From: Clostridia bacterium
GTDB taxonomy: Bacteria > Bacillota > Clostridia > Lachnospirales > Lachnospiraceae
DNA: 64,000 bases
Direction: 5' to 3'
Assembly: GCA_910576205.1 (NCBI GenBank)
Contig: CAJTHL010000012.1
Span: forward strand, 1 to 64,000
Below, in pieces: positions 8,469 to 16,669 of the stretch; position 1 is the stretch's first letter, and every line of letters begins with the position of its first letter. The position numbers and the translations under genes were made by a program. The notes under the pieces are model-generated. The model ran no database searches and was not told where the DNA came from. It saw only the letters and a program-made list of their open reading frames with translations.

Positions 8469-10268
8469 CTACTTCGTGAGCAGTCGTAAGATTTCCCGGA
8501 TTACGCCCGTCAGGCCAGGGGCAAACCCTGGTACGCTCCTAAAAAGGCGGGAAGCTTCCGCCATGCGGCCCTGCTCCATATTTTCCAGAGCCTCCAGAAG
8601 CACCAGGGCCTGGCGGCATTCCGGGGGAAGGAGGTAACGGGATTCTTCGGCAAACATCCACTCCTGATACTGGTTACGGTAAAACTCCCGGAGACATACG
8701 GCGTATTCCCCCAAAGCTCTTATCAGCTCTTCCTCGCCAAAAAATCCCCTGACAAGCTCCTTTTCCAGAAGAAGCTTTTTCATCCACAATCCCTGTCTGA
8801 CATGCTTATCAAAAAGCCTTTCCTGGGCCTCCCAGAACACAGAATTTTTCTTCAAAGGCGCATGCTCAATAATATCCCCGATACACGCCTTCCAGGAATC
8901 CAGATCCATGCGGTTTAAAAGGACAGAAAAGTCCCGCTGTTCCACCAGGGCTTTCTCCACAAGCTGTTTTTGCAGGTAGGGATGGTCAATCTGTTCCTGG
9001 CAGAGACGGAAAATCTCCTGCTCCTCATGAAAGAGAAGTTTCTGATATAAAAGGTAGGGAGACTCCGCCCGAAGTCCGGCCAGAAGCTTGAGAAAGCCCT
9101 CCCCGTATTTCTCCTTCCACTCATCCAGCCGGGGATAAAACTGCCAGAACAAATACTCCTGTTCCCAGGGAAGCAGATTCAGGAAATACTCTGCCTTCCT
9201 GTAATCTCCCAGTTCCAGGCATGCCTGCACACAGTTCATCCGGCCCGGATACAGACGACCTGGGATTCTCACCATGTCCTCGGTGAGATAGTCCCCCCGC
9301 TCCTCCTTTGTCATGGAACCGGCGTCCAGATATGCCAGCATCCTCTCAAACTCCATCCCACAGGAGACAACTTTCCCGTAAGCTTTTTCCCTGGCATATA
9401 GCGCAATCAGAAACCCATGAAAAATCAAGCGGACCATCATACAGGGGTTCTCATTTTCCAGAATATATTCTGCTTCCTCCAAAGCCTGCTGGAAGCATCC
9501 CTTTTCATAGAGAATATCCAGCAGAAAGACCTGAAGTTTTCCTTGAAAGATTGTACCGGGCCCATTCTGACAGACCACCCGGGCACGACGGCAGAATTCC
9601 TCCGCCTTATCCAGCTCCTTCACTGCCAGATATTCCTGGATAAGCTGGATATAGTTTTTCCCATAGTCAGGATTCCTCTCAATGTCCTCCAGCAGCATGG
9701 GAATGTTCCGGCTGCTCTTTCCCATTCCCTTTTTCCCGGTGTCCGTCACGTACCCATAGTGATGCGCAAAACACGAAAACGCCTTCCCCGCCCCTTCAAG
9801 GGGAACCAGCCCCTCGTGAATGGCATCCGCAAACGTAAGCTCCGGCACACGTTTGGCCAGGCGATAGGCCTTGGAATCCGTGTAATGTACGCCGTCCCAG
9901 TTCTTGTAATTCCGTACAAGATAATAAGCATAGCCGTAATTTCGATATGCCCCACTTAAGAAAAAATCGCAGATCTCCGTTACATCCTCAAACCACTCGT
10001 CATCATCAATATACATAAACCATTCGCCCTTTGCCCGCTGCAGTCCCGCGTTACGGGCAGCCGCAAAATCATTGCACCAGGCAAAGGGAACGATCTGATC
10101 CGTGTAGCGGGCCGCGGTTTCCCGCACCCGCTCATCTGTCCCTGTAAACACCACAATCAGCTCTGCGGGGACCTTCAGGAGCAGCGGTTTTAGGGAATCC
10201 AGACAACGCTTCAAGGTATTCACCCGGCTGGAAGCCAGCAGGGAAATCGTAAGAGGTAGTCTCATCAT
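8469..10268 (-). CDS. GT2 glycosyltransferase with TPR-like C-terminal region (paralogue 2)
   Basis: A 599-residue protein. Residues 1-95 form a family 2 glycosyltransferase N-terminus with CNDFAAARNAGL and the metal-binding YIDDDEWF (D88-D90). The remaining 500 residues are helical, with repeated pairs of the form DKAEEFCRRA and GDYRKAEYFLNLLP, as in TPR proteins. It is a close paralogue of the next gene upstream but lacks that gene's last 60 or so residues. The ATG at 10268 or 10265 overlaps the TGA of its neighbour, so translation is coupled. Longer frames upstream are antiparallel noise inside the neighbour. The likely role is transfer of a sugar to flagellin, inferred from location. Confidence 0.7.
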   Translation of the reverse strand: MMRLPLTISLLASSRVNTLKRCLDSLKPLLLKVPAELIVVFTGTDERVRETAARYTDQIVPFAWCNDFAAARNAGLQRAKGEWFMYIDDDEWFEDVTEICDFFLSGAYRNYGYAYYLVRNYKNWDGVHYTDSKAYRLAKRVPELTFADAIHEGLVPLEGAGKAFSCFAHHYGYVTDTGKKGMGKSSRNIPMLLEDIERNPDYGKNYIQLIQEYLAVKELDKAEEFCRRARVVCQNGPGTIFQGKLQVFLLDILYEKGCFQQALEEAEYILENENPCMMVRLIFHGFLIALYAREKAYGKVVSCGMEFERMLAYLDAGSMTKEERGDYLTEDMVRIPGRLYPGRMNCVQACLELGDYRKAEYFLNLLPWEQEYLFWQFYPRLDEWKEKYGEGFLKLLAGLRAESPYLLYQKLLFHEEQEIFRLCQEQIDHPYLQKQLVEKALVEQRDFSVLLNRMDLDSWKACIGDIIEHAPLKKNSVFWEAQERLFDKHVRQGLWMKKLLLEKELVRGFFGEEELIRALGEYAVCLREFYRNQYQEWMFAEESRYLLPPECRQALVLLEALENMEQGRMAEASRLFRSVPGFAPGLTGVIREILRLLTK

Positions 10269-12316
10269 CTGTCTGCCAGCCTTTCCAGAAGCTGCTGGTG
10301 AAGCTTTAAAAGCTCCATATCCTCCGGCATCAGAGGCAGAAGCTGCCCTAAAACAGACATGGCCTGCTGGTACTGACCACTTTGTACCATAGCTCCAAGG
10401 GCCATCTTCATCTGTGTAGCCAGGCCCTGGAACTCTGCGCCGGCAGTCTGGCCCGGATTTCCCGCGCTGTTTCCAAGAAGCCGCAGAAACTCCCGGATTA
10501 CGCCTGTCATACAGGGATGAATCTGAAGGGCTGTGCCAAAGTGACGGACGGCCTCTGCCAGACGCCCCTGCTCCATGTTTTCCAGCGCTTCCAGAAACAC
10601 CAGGGCCTGGCGGCAGTCCGCAGGGAGGAGATACCGGGATTTTGCAGAAAACAATTCCTCCCGGTACTGCCCCTGGTAAAAGGCCTTGATACATCCGGCA
10701 TACTCCCGCAGCGTCTCAGTCAGCTCTTTTTTCATCAGAAATCCCCTGGTAAGCTCTTTTTCCAGAAGCAGTTTTTTCAGCCAGAAGCCCTGGAGGGGAT
10801 GGCTTTCAAAAAGTGTATCAAGAGCTTCCATAAGCCCTGGATTTTCCACATAGGGCGTATCCTTTACAATTTCCCCAATACATTCCTTCCAGGATTCCAG
10901 ATCCATGCGGTTTAACAGGGCTGCAAAATCCCGCTTCTCAAACAACGCCTTTTCGATTATCTGCCTTTGCAGGTAAGGCTGATCCAGCTCCTGGAGGCAG
11001 CGGACCCACAGCTCCTGCGTCTGGAGGGAATGCTGCCCGGGCGTCTGGGACTGGTCTTTTTCTTCTTCTTCCCCAAAAAGCAGCTTCTGCAATAAAAGAT
11101 AAGGGGATTCACCGTCCAGTCCCGCCAGCAGCTCCAGCATATGGGGTGCATAGGCCGTTTTCCACCGGTCCAGCAGGGGGTAATACTGGCGTATCATATA
11201 TTCCTCCTCCCAGGGAAGGAGCTTTAAGAAATATTCCGCCTTTTCATAATCCTGAAGCTCCAGGGCTGCCTTTGCACAGTTTAAGCGTCCGGGATAGAGA
11301 CGCTCCGGGTTTTTCACCCGGTCTTCATTCACATACCCGTAGCTTTGCTCCATCCAGCTTCCGGGTCTTTTATCCATATCCGCCAGTAATTTTTCAAACC
11401 TTACTCCATACTGCAATAGCTTTTCCGAATCCCCTCTCTTCTCGCACATGGCAATCAGAAGGCTGTAAAGAATCATCTGCACCAGCTGGCAGGGCTTTTC
11501 CTTTTCCAGAATGGAGACAATCTCCTCCTCAGCCTGGATTCCCAGGTTCTTTCTGAAGAGCACCTCTGCCAGGTATACCTGGAGCCAGCGCTGGTAAACG
11601 GTATCCCCGGTTCCCTTACAAAGCTTCCGGCCTTTGCGGCAGTATTCCTCTGCCTTATCCCAGTCCGACTGGGTGCAGTATTCCTGCACAATCTGAAGAT
11701 AATTTTTTACATAATCGGGACGCCTCTCGATATCCTTTAAGAGAAGCGGCGTATTTCTGGTGGTTTTTCCCTCGTTTGTCTTTTTTGTATCCTTGATATA
11801 TCCGTAATGATGAACATAAGACCGGAACACTTTATGGTGTCCACTGCGGGGGAACAGCTCCTCGTGTATGGGATCCTCAAAGTGCAGCTCCGGCGTCCTT
11901 TTCACCATACGGTAAGCCGGAAAATCCGTGCATTTGATGCCGTCCCAGTTTGTGTAATTGCGCTGGATATAGTAGGCAAAACCGTATTTCCTGTATTCCC
12001 CGCTGGTAAAGAAGTCACAGATCTCCGTCACATCCTCAAACCATTCATCATCGTCAATATACATAAACCATTCGCCCCGGGCCTCCTTTAATCCGGCATT
12101 CCGGGCCGCCGCAAAATCATCACACCATGTAAAAGGAATAATGTGATCTGTATAGCGGGCGGCAATTTCCCGCACCCGCTCGTCAGTACCGGTAAACACC
12201 ACAATCAGCTCCGCAGGAACCTTTGTGAGAAGAGGTCTTAGAGAATCCAGACAGCGCTCCAGAGAGCCGATCCGGCTGGATGCCAGGAGGGATATCGTAA
12301 GAGGGATTTTCATCAT
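10265..12316 (-). CDS. GT2 glycosyltransferase with TPR-like C-terminal region (paralogue 1)
   Basis: A 683-residue protein with the same plan as its downstream neighbour: GT2 domain in residues 1-95 (CDDFAAARNAGL, YIDDDEWF with D88-D90), then helical TPR-like repeats such as DKAEEYCRKG and QDYEKAEYFLKLLP. An extra C-terminal TPR-like unit (GQYQQAMSVLGQLLPLMPED) is absent from the paralogue. The start is one of the tandem ATGs at 12316/12313, after AAGGAG. It begins 64 bp after the flagellin stop and just past a terminator hairpin, so it is transcribed by read-through or at a reduced level. Flagellin glycosylation is inferred, not shown. Confidence 0.7.
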   Translation of the reverse strand: MMKIPLTISLLASSRIGSLERCLDSLRPLLTKVPAELIVVFTGTDERVREIAARYTDHIIPFTWCDDFAAARNAGLKEARGEWFMYIDDDEWFEDVTEICDFFTSGEYRKYGFAYYIQRNYTNWDGIKCTDFPAYRMVKRTPELHFEDPIHEELFPRSGHHKVFRSYVHHYGYIKDTKKTNEGKTTRNTPLLLKDIERRPDYVKNYLQIVQEYCTQSDWDKAEEYCRKGRKLCKGTGDTVYQRWLQVYLAEVLFRKNLGIQAEEEIVSILEKEKPCQLVQMILYSLLIAMCEKRGDSEKLLQYGVRFEKLLADMDKRPGSWMEQSYGYVNEDRVKNPERLYPGRLNCAKAALELQDYEKAEYFLKLLPWEEEYMIRQYYPLLDRWKTAYAPHMLELLAGLDGESPYLLLQKLLFGEEEEKDQSQTPGQHSLQTQELWVRCLQELDQPYLQRQIIEKALFEKRDFAALLNRMDLESWKECIGEIVKDTPYVENPGLMEALDTLFESHPLQGFWLKKLLLEKELTRGFLMKKELTETLREYAGCIKAFYQGQYREELFSAKSRYLLPADCRQALVFLEALENMEQGRLAEAVRHFGTALQIHPCMTGVIREFLRLLGNSAGNPGQTAGAEFQGLATQMKMALGAMVQSGQYQQAMSVLGQLLPLMPEDMELLKLHQQLLERLADR

Positions 12317-12333
12317 TGTTTTACTCCTTCTGC

Positions 12334-12364
12334 AAAAAGAAAAAGCCGCCAAAGGCGGCTTTTT
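12334..12364 (-). terminator. Intrinsic terminator after the flagellin gene
   Basis: Stem AGCCGCC/GGCGGCT with an AAA/TTT loop, followed on the minus strand by TTTTTCTTTTT. It lies between the flagellin stop and the ribosome binding site of the first glycosyltransferase gene. Confidence 0.85.
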
Positions 12365-12379
12365 CGGTTGTTATTCAGC

Positions 12380-13258
12380 TTACTGTAACAGCTGCAGAAC
12401 TCCCTGAGGAACCTGGTTAGCCTGCGCAAGCATAGCCTGGGAAGCCTGAACCAGAATGTTGTTCTTGGTGTAAGCCATCATCTCCTCAGCCATGTCTACG
12501 TCGCGGATACGGCTCTCAGCAGCGGTGATGTTCTCGGTCTGAACACCCAGGTTGTTGATGGTGTGATCCAGACGGTTCTGAAGAGCACCAAAGTCGGAAC
12601 GCATGGAGGATACCAGGTCAATCGCATTGTTGATGGTATCAATCGCCTCGCGTGCATCCGTCTGATCTGTAATATCAAGCTTGTCAATTCCAAGGCTCTT
12701 TGTATCCATGGTAGCCAGAGTAACTACGATCTGAGCATCCGTACTGGACATTTCACCTACATGAAGTCTGATCTCTGCGCCCTCTACGGATTTCGGTGTG
12801 CCGCCCAGGGTAACCGTAACATTTGTTGCGATAGCAGATGTGTAGTTGCTGAACAGAGAAGTTCCGTTGAAGTTAGCTGTCTTACTGATTCTGTCGATCT
12901 CTTTCTGTAACTGCTTGATCTCCTTCTGCATCTCTGTACGGTTTGCGCTGGAGTAGGTTCCGTTTGCGGACTGGGTAGCCAGCTCCACCATACGGTTCAG
13001 CATGGAGTGAACTTCAGTCAGAGCGCCTTCTGCTGTCTGTACAAGAGAAATACCATCGTTGGCATTTTTCTGAGCAGTCTCAAGACCGGTGATCTGAGCT
13101 CTCATCTTTTCGGAAATAGCCAGACCTGCTGCGTCATCGCCTGCACGGTTGATCTTGTAACCAGAGGACAGTTTCTCCAGATTGTTAGCAACAGAAGAGT
13201 TGTTGTTCTTTAAGTTCCTGTAAGAGTTTAATGCTGTGATATTGTGCTGAATTCTCAT
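12380..13258 (-). CDS. Flagellin
   Basis: A 292-residue filament subunit. The N-terminal D0/D1 region begins MRIQHNITALNSYR and contains LSSGYKINRAGDDAAGLAIS. The C-terminal D1/D0 region contains RIRDVDMAEEMM and ends NQVPQGVLQLLQ. Only about 100 residues separate the two conserved ends, so the surface-exposed domain is very small. The start is ATG at 13258 with AGGAGG eight bases before it; longer frames are not supported. No other flagellar gene is present in the window. Sigma-28 type promoter, a CsrA-like leader site and a terminator surround it, so it is an independent, tightly controlled unit. Confidence 0.96.
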   Translation of the reverse strand: MRIQHNITALNSYRNLKNNNSSVANNLEKLSSGYKINRAGDDAAGLAISEKMRAQITGLETAQKNANDGISLVQTAEGALTEVHSMLNRMVELATQSANGTYSSANRTEMQKEIKQLQKEIDRISKTANFNGTSLFSNYTSAIATNVTVTLGGTPKSVEGAEIRLHVGEMSSTDAQIVVTLATMDTKSLGIDKLDITDQTDAREAIDTINNAIDLVSSMRSDFGALQNRLDHTINNLGVQTENITAAESRIRDVDMAEEMMAYTKNNILVQASQAMLAQANQVPQGVLQLLQ

Positions 13259-13265
13259 AATTTTT

Positions 13266-13302
13266 CCTCCTTGATTGGGTCTTAGGGAACATCCTTGTTC
13301 CC
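13266..13302 (-). promoter_or_regulatory. CsrA-like binding sites in the flagellin leader
   Basis: The minus-strand RNA carries GGGAACAAGGATGTTCCC (13302-13285): a 6-bp stem that displays AAGGAT in a six-base loop. The core ACAAGGAUGU matches the known CsrA binding consensus. A second GGA is in the ribosome binding site itself (CAAGGAGGA), 21 nt downstream. This two-site layout is the one by which CsrA represses hag translation in Bacillus. The csrA gene is not in the window. Confidence 0.65.
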
Positions 13303-13405
13303 CATAGTGTTTTAATTGGGCATCTGTTTCATACACTTCTGGTTTGCCGGCTTTTTCCAAATAAAGTATATTTTAAGACGCCCCGAAAATTACTTTTCAT
13401 ATATA

Positions 13406-13432
13406 TTATCGTGAGATTATGAAATAACTTAA
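13406..13432 (-). promoter_or_regulatory. Sigma-28 (SigD/FliA) type promoter of the flagellin gene
   Basis: TTAA (13432-13429), a 15-nt spacer, and CACGATAA (13413-13406) on the minus strand, against the family consensus TAAA-N15-GCCGATAA. It lies about 150 nt before the start codon, giving a long leader that contains the CsrA-like site. Confidence 0.65.
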
Positions 13433-13459
13433 GTGCTCTTTAAAATTTTTTTTATTTTT

Positions 13460-14179
13460 TTATGATATCATTCCCCGCATCCGCAGCAGCACCTTTTTCT
13501 CCATCCTGGATACCTGCACCTGGGTCATCCCTAAACGCTCCGCCACCTGGGACTGGGTTTTATCGTAAAAGAAGCGCAACACGATCAGTTCCCGCTCCCT
13601 TGGCTCCAGTTCTTTCAAAACCCGCTCCAGAAGCAGCTTCCGCAGGGTTTCCTCCTGAATGTCCGCCGCCTGCCCCGCCATCTTGTCCAGCAGGCAGAAC
13701 CCGTCTCCCTCGCTCTGATACAAGGTTCTCTGCAGGGATTCCACTTCCGCGCTGCTGTCTAGGGCCTGCACCAGCTCTTCCTTTTCCACCCCCAGGATTT
13801 CCGCCAGCTCCCGGATATCCGGCTCCCGTCCCTGCTGCATACAGAAGCGCTCCTTCTCATGGCCCGCACGCACGGCCAGCTCCTTTAGGGAACGGCTTAC
13901 CTTAATCATGCTGTCATCCCGCAGAAAACGCTTGATTTCCCCCGCAATCATAGGGACCGCATAGGTGGAGAATTTTACGGAAAACTGCAGGTCAAACCGG
14001 TCTATAGCTTTCATAAGTCCTATGGCGCCGATCTGAAAAAGATCCTCAGCCTCCACGCCCCGTCCAAAAAAGCGCCGGGCCACATGGTGAACCAGCCCCA
14101 TGTTTTTTTCTATCAGTTGTTCTCTGGCATTTTTATCCCCCTTTTGTGACTGTAAAATCAATTCCGCTAAGCTGTCCAT
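13460..14179 (-). CDS. sigF: Forespore sigma factor SigF
   Basis: A 239-residue sigma-70 family protein that directs early forespore transcription. Region 2 is seen as DLFQIGAIGLMKAIDRF followed by FSTYAVPMIAGEIKRFLRDD. Region 4 contains the helix-turn-helix QVAERLGMTQVQVSRME. Gene order after spoIIAA and spoIIAB identifies it as SigF rather than SigG. It begins 3 bp after the spoIIAB stop with only a weak ribosome binding site, so it is probably translationally coupled. Confidence 0.93.
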   Translation of the reverse strand: MDSLAELILQSQKGDKNAREQLIEKNMGLVHHVARRFFGRGVEAEDLFQIGAIGLMKAIDRFDLQFSVKFSTYAVPMIAGEIKRFLRDDSMIKVSRSLKELAVRAGHEKERFCMQQGREPDIRELAEILGVEKEELVQALDSSAEVESLQRTLYQSEGDGFCLLDKMAGQAADIQEETLRKLLLERVLKELEPRERELIVLRFFYDKTQSQVAERLGMTQVQVSRMEKKVLLRMRGMIS

Positions 14180-14182
14180 AGG

Positions 14183-14611
14183 CTACTTTTCACGCTTTCC
14201 CAATCGTTTTTTCATCCAGACCCTGGTTCCCTTTCCCGGCTTTGAGAAAACCTGTATCTCGTCCATAAAAGCTTCCATAAATAAAAATCCCATACCGGAG
14301 CGCTCAAGCTCCGGCCTCGTGGTGTACATGGGTTCCATGGCCTTTGCCACATCGGGGATGCCCACTCCCCGGTCAATCACCTCCACTTCCAGGGTCTGCC
14401 CCTTCAAGCGGGCCAGCATAGTAATGGTATGTACCTCTTCCCCGTAACCGTGGATAATGGCGTTTGTGACAGCCTCCGACACGGCTGTCTTTACATCCGC
14501 TACCTCCTCCAGGGTGGGATTCGCCTGGGTCAGAAAGGCCGCCACCGTCACCCGGGCAAAGGCCTCGTTCTCTGAAATGCTGTCAAATTCCAGCTTCATC
14601 TGATTCTTCAT
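14183..14611 (-). CDS. spoIIAB: Anti-sigma F factor and serine kinase SpoIIAB
   Basis: A 142-residue GHKL-type kinase that binds and blocks SigF and phosphorylates SpoIIAA. The N box is SEAVTNAIIHGY (E46-N50) and the ATP-lid motif is DRGVGIPD, followed by SGMGFLFMEAFMD. The start is ATG at 14611, which follows GAAGGAGGAAGAT. An in-frame TTG 15 bp earlier overlaps the spoIIAA stop but has no ribosome binding site of its own. Confidence 0.94.
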   Translation of the reverse strand: MKNQMKLEFDSISENEAFARVTVAAFLTQANPTLEEVADVKTAVSEAVTNAIIHGYGEEVHTITMLARLKGQTLEVEVIDRGVGIPDVAKAMEPMYTTRPELERSGMGFLFMEAFMDEIQVFSKPGKGTRVWMKKRLGKREK

Positions 14612-14622
14612 ATCTTCCTCCT

Positions 14623-14925
14623 TCAATCCTCTTCCACCAAAATCAGTTTTGTGACGCCGGACATCCGCAGAATCCGGCCCACATTTTCACTTACGTGAAC
14701 TGCCTGTACCTGCCCTCCCAGGGCATGCATGATCTTGTACCGCCCCATCAGCATACCAATCCCAGAGCTGTCACAAAAAACCGTGTGGGAAAAGTCAAAA
14801 ACCAGCCTTCGTATTTCCTGGGTTTTCAACAGAAAATCGGCCTCCGTCCGTATCTCCTCCGCCGCGTGATGGTCCAGTTCCTCTGGAACCTGGATCATCA
14901 GCGTGGTTCCATTTCTTTTATACAT
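14623..14925 (-). CDS. spoIIAA: Anti-sigma F factor antagonist SpoIIAA
   Basis: A 100-residue STAS-domain protein. The motif FCDSSGIGMLMGRYK (from about residue 50) carries the serine that SpoIIAB phosphorylates in this family. Dephosphorylated SpoIIAA pulls SpoIIAB off SigF in the forespore. It is the first gene of the spoIIA operon, with TGGAGG before its ATG. I could not find a convincing SigH promoter in the short gap upstream. Confidence 0.94.
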   Translation of the reverse strand: MYKRNGTTLMIQVPEELDHHAAEEIRTEADFLLKTQEIRRLVFDFSHTVFCDSSGIGMLMGRYKIMHALGGQVQAVHVSENVGRILRMSGVTKLILVEED

Positions 14926-14979
14926 GCTTCTTTACCTCCATATTTAGTTCCGCATCCGCCTTTCCTGCCCCAGGACGCT

Positions 14980-15010
14980 AAAAGGGACATACCGCAACCG
15001 GTATGTCCCT
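14980..15010 (-). terminator. Terminator between the zinc-ribbon/TPR gene and spoIIAA
   Basis: Perfect 11-bp stem AGGGACATACC/GGTATGTCCCT with a six-base loop, then TTTTAG on the minus strand. The U-tract is short. It separates the spoIIA operon from the gene that ends at 15081. Confidence 0.7.
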
Positions 15011-15080
15011 CGCTTCAGGGTTTCTCCTGTGTTTCTATAATCTTTTTCTTTTGCTGTCTATCTGCCGGCCCGGCTCCCGC

Positions 15081-16640
15081 CTACTGCTCCGGCGGATTCT
15101 GCCCCGTCTGATCTCCTGGCTGGGGCTGGCCCTGCTGGCCTCCCGTCTGAGGCTGCTCCTGGCCTCCTCCCTGCGGCTGCTGGCCTGTCTGGGATTGGCC
15201 CTGCTGGTCTCCCGTCTGAGACTGGCCTTGCTGGCCGCCGGTTCCCGGTTGTCCTCCCTGGGACTGGCCTGTGGTTCCCTGGAGGCGTTCCAGGGCATTC
15301 TTACAGTAAGTTCCCCTGGCTGTTCCCGGAAAGAGGGCCACAAACTGGGTAAAATATCTGACTGCCTCCTCATTCTGCCCAGTGCTCTCATAAGCCCGGG
15401 CCAGATAATACAGCGCATAGCCAGTTTCATAGGAGGGATCCGCGTTCACAATGGGCTCCAGCAGTTCAATGGCCCGGGCGTGATCCCCGTCGTCATAGGC
15501 CTTGCTTCCCTCGTCATAGTTTGCCTTGGCTGCCTCAGGATTCAGAGCCATGTTAAGCTGTCCGTAAAGATCCCGGGAAACGTCTGTAAGCTCTTCCGCA
15601 TTGACCTCCGCCAGCAAACTCTTTGCGGTCTCATTGTCCTTGGAATTATAGGCTATAGCCGCCTCCAGCAACCTGTCCGCCTTATTTAAGGCCTCCTCGT
15701 CAACCTCGGGCTCCGCCTCCAGCTCCGCGATCCTGGCATTTGCCGCAGCCAGCTCCTGCTCCATGCTGTCCAGGGACGCCTGCTTTGCGGAGAGCTGGTC
15801 GCTGTATTCCACAACCTGCTGATTGGCGTCGCTGCGGGCCGTTTTGACCTTGGCCGGGATTACCAGAAACCACATAAGGGCCACGCCCACCAGAAGGCCG
15901 ATAATAAGATTTACCACCACACTGGGCACCGGACTGTCCTTATAGGCCGCCGGCATAATGATGGTCTCATTCCCGCTGGTGTAGGAGATAATGTCTTTCT
16001 TTTTGTCCGTCCTGGAGGAGCTTTTCTCCAGGCGGGCGTCCATTTCCTGCTGGTAGCGGAGGGATACGGTATCCGCCCCGTCAATGTCCAGAGCCCGTTT
16101 CAATTCCCGGCGGGCCCTGTCATAGTTTTCCGTCTTAATATAGAGGAGCGCCAGAAGCTGATGGGCCTTCACCAGCCGGGGATTTAAGGACAACACCTTC
16201 TTGAGCTGGATAATGGCCAGATCGTCGCTGCCCTGCTGGCAGTAGGTCAAAGCCTGGTTATATTTCTTGATGGTCTGATTCATGGTTTCCAGCTGTGCCG
16301 GGCTTTCCTGAATCGCCTTTATATATTCATCTGCCGTATTTTTCTTTGGCTCCAGGTTCTTGCTGATAATCCACTCTGTAAGGGCGTCTACCACCTCGCC
16401 CATCTCAAAGTAAATCAGACCCAGCAGATTCCTGGCCTGCGTATTGTACTTATTAATTTCCAAACTGTATTTTAAATCCTGGATTGCCCCGGATAAATCT
16501 CTCACATTTGCCTTGGCCAGCCCTGCGTTATAGTAGGTATTGGATATCCTGGCCAGTTTCTTATAGATCTTCACATCCTCGCCGCAATTTGCGCAGTAAT
16601 CCTGTTCCGTCAGCGGCGCGCCACATTTCGTACAAAGCAT
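15081..16640 (-). CDS. Zinc-ribbon, TPR and transmembrane protein with Gln/Gly-rich tail
   Basis: A 519-residue protein with no named family. An N-terminal zinc ribbon has C3, C6, C16 and C19. TPR-like helices follow (residues about 30-200). One membrane segment, VVVNLIIGLLVGVALMWFLVIPA, lies near residues 240-262. Then comes a coiled coil (SAKQASLDSMEQELAAANARIAELEAE), a second TPR block (DDGDHARAIELLEPIVNADPSYETGYALYYLARAYE), and a low-complexity tail of about 70 residues built from Gln, Gly, Pro and Thr units such as QGQSQTG. So cytoplasmic and extracellular TPR blocks flank one membrane anchor. A scaffold role in the envelope is possible but unproven. Confidence 0.75.
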   Translation of the reverse strand: MLCTKCGAPLTEQDYCANCGEDVKIYKKLARISNTYYNAGLAKANVRDLSGAIQDLKYSLEINKYNTQARNLLGLIYFEMGEVVDALTEWIISKNLEPKKNTADEYIKAIQESPAQLETMNQTIKKYNQALTYCQQGSDDLAIIQLKKVLSLNPRLVKAHQLLALLYIKTENYDRARRELKRALDIDGADTVSLRYQQEMDARLEKSSSRTDKKKDIISYTSGNETIIMPAAYKDSPVPSVVVNLIIGLLVGVALMWFLVIPAKVKTARSDANQQVVEYSDQLSAKQASLDSMEQELAAANARIAELEAEPEVDEEALNKADRLLEAAIAYNSKDNETAKSLLAEVNAEELTDVSRDLYGQLNMALNPEAAKANYDEGSKAYDDGDHARAIELLEPIVNADPSYETGYALYYLARAYESTGQNEEAVRYFTQFVALFPGTARGTYCKNALERLQGTTGQSQGGQPGTGGQQGQSQTGDQQGQSQTGQQPQGGGQEQPQTGGQQGQPQPGDQTGQNPPEQ

Positions 16641-16669
16641 AATTCCACCCTGCTTTCCTGCTTCTTCGC

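Noticed and set aside
10269..10694. N-terminal extension of the second GT2 gene
   Set aside because: The extra 140 codons lie inside the upstream glycosyltransferase in another frame and are Pro/Gly/Ser-rich noise; ATG at 10268 with stop-start overlap is the better start.
13259..13360. Extended flagellin start at 13360
   Set aside because: Flagellins begin MRIQHN/MRINHN; the ATG at 13258 has AGGAGG, and the extension covers the CsrA-like leader.
14926..14982. SigH promoter for spoIIA
   Set aside because: GCAGGAAAG is present but the matching -10 falls at the wrong spacing, so I do not report it.
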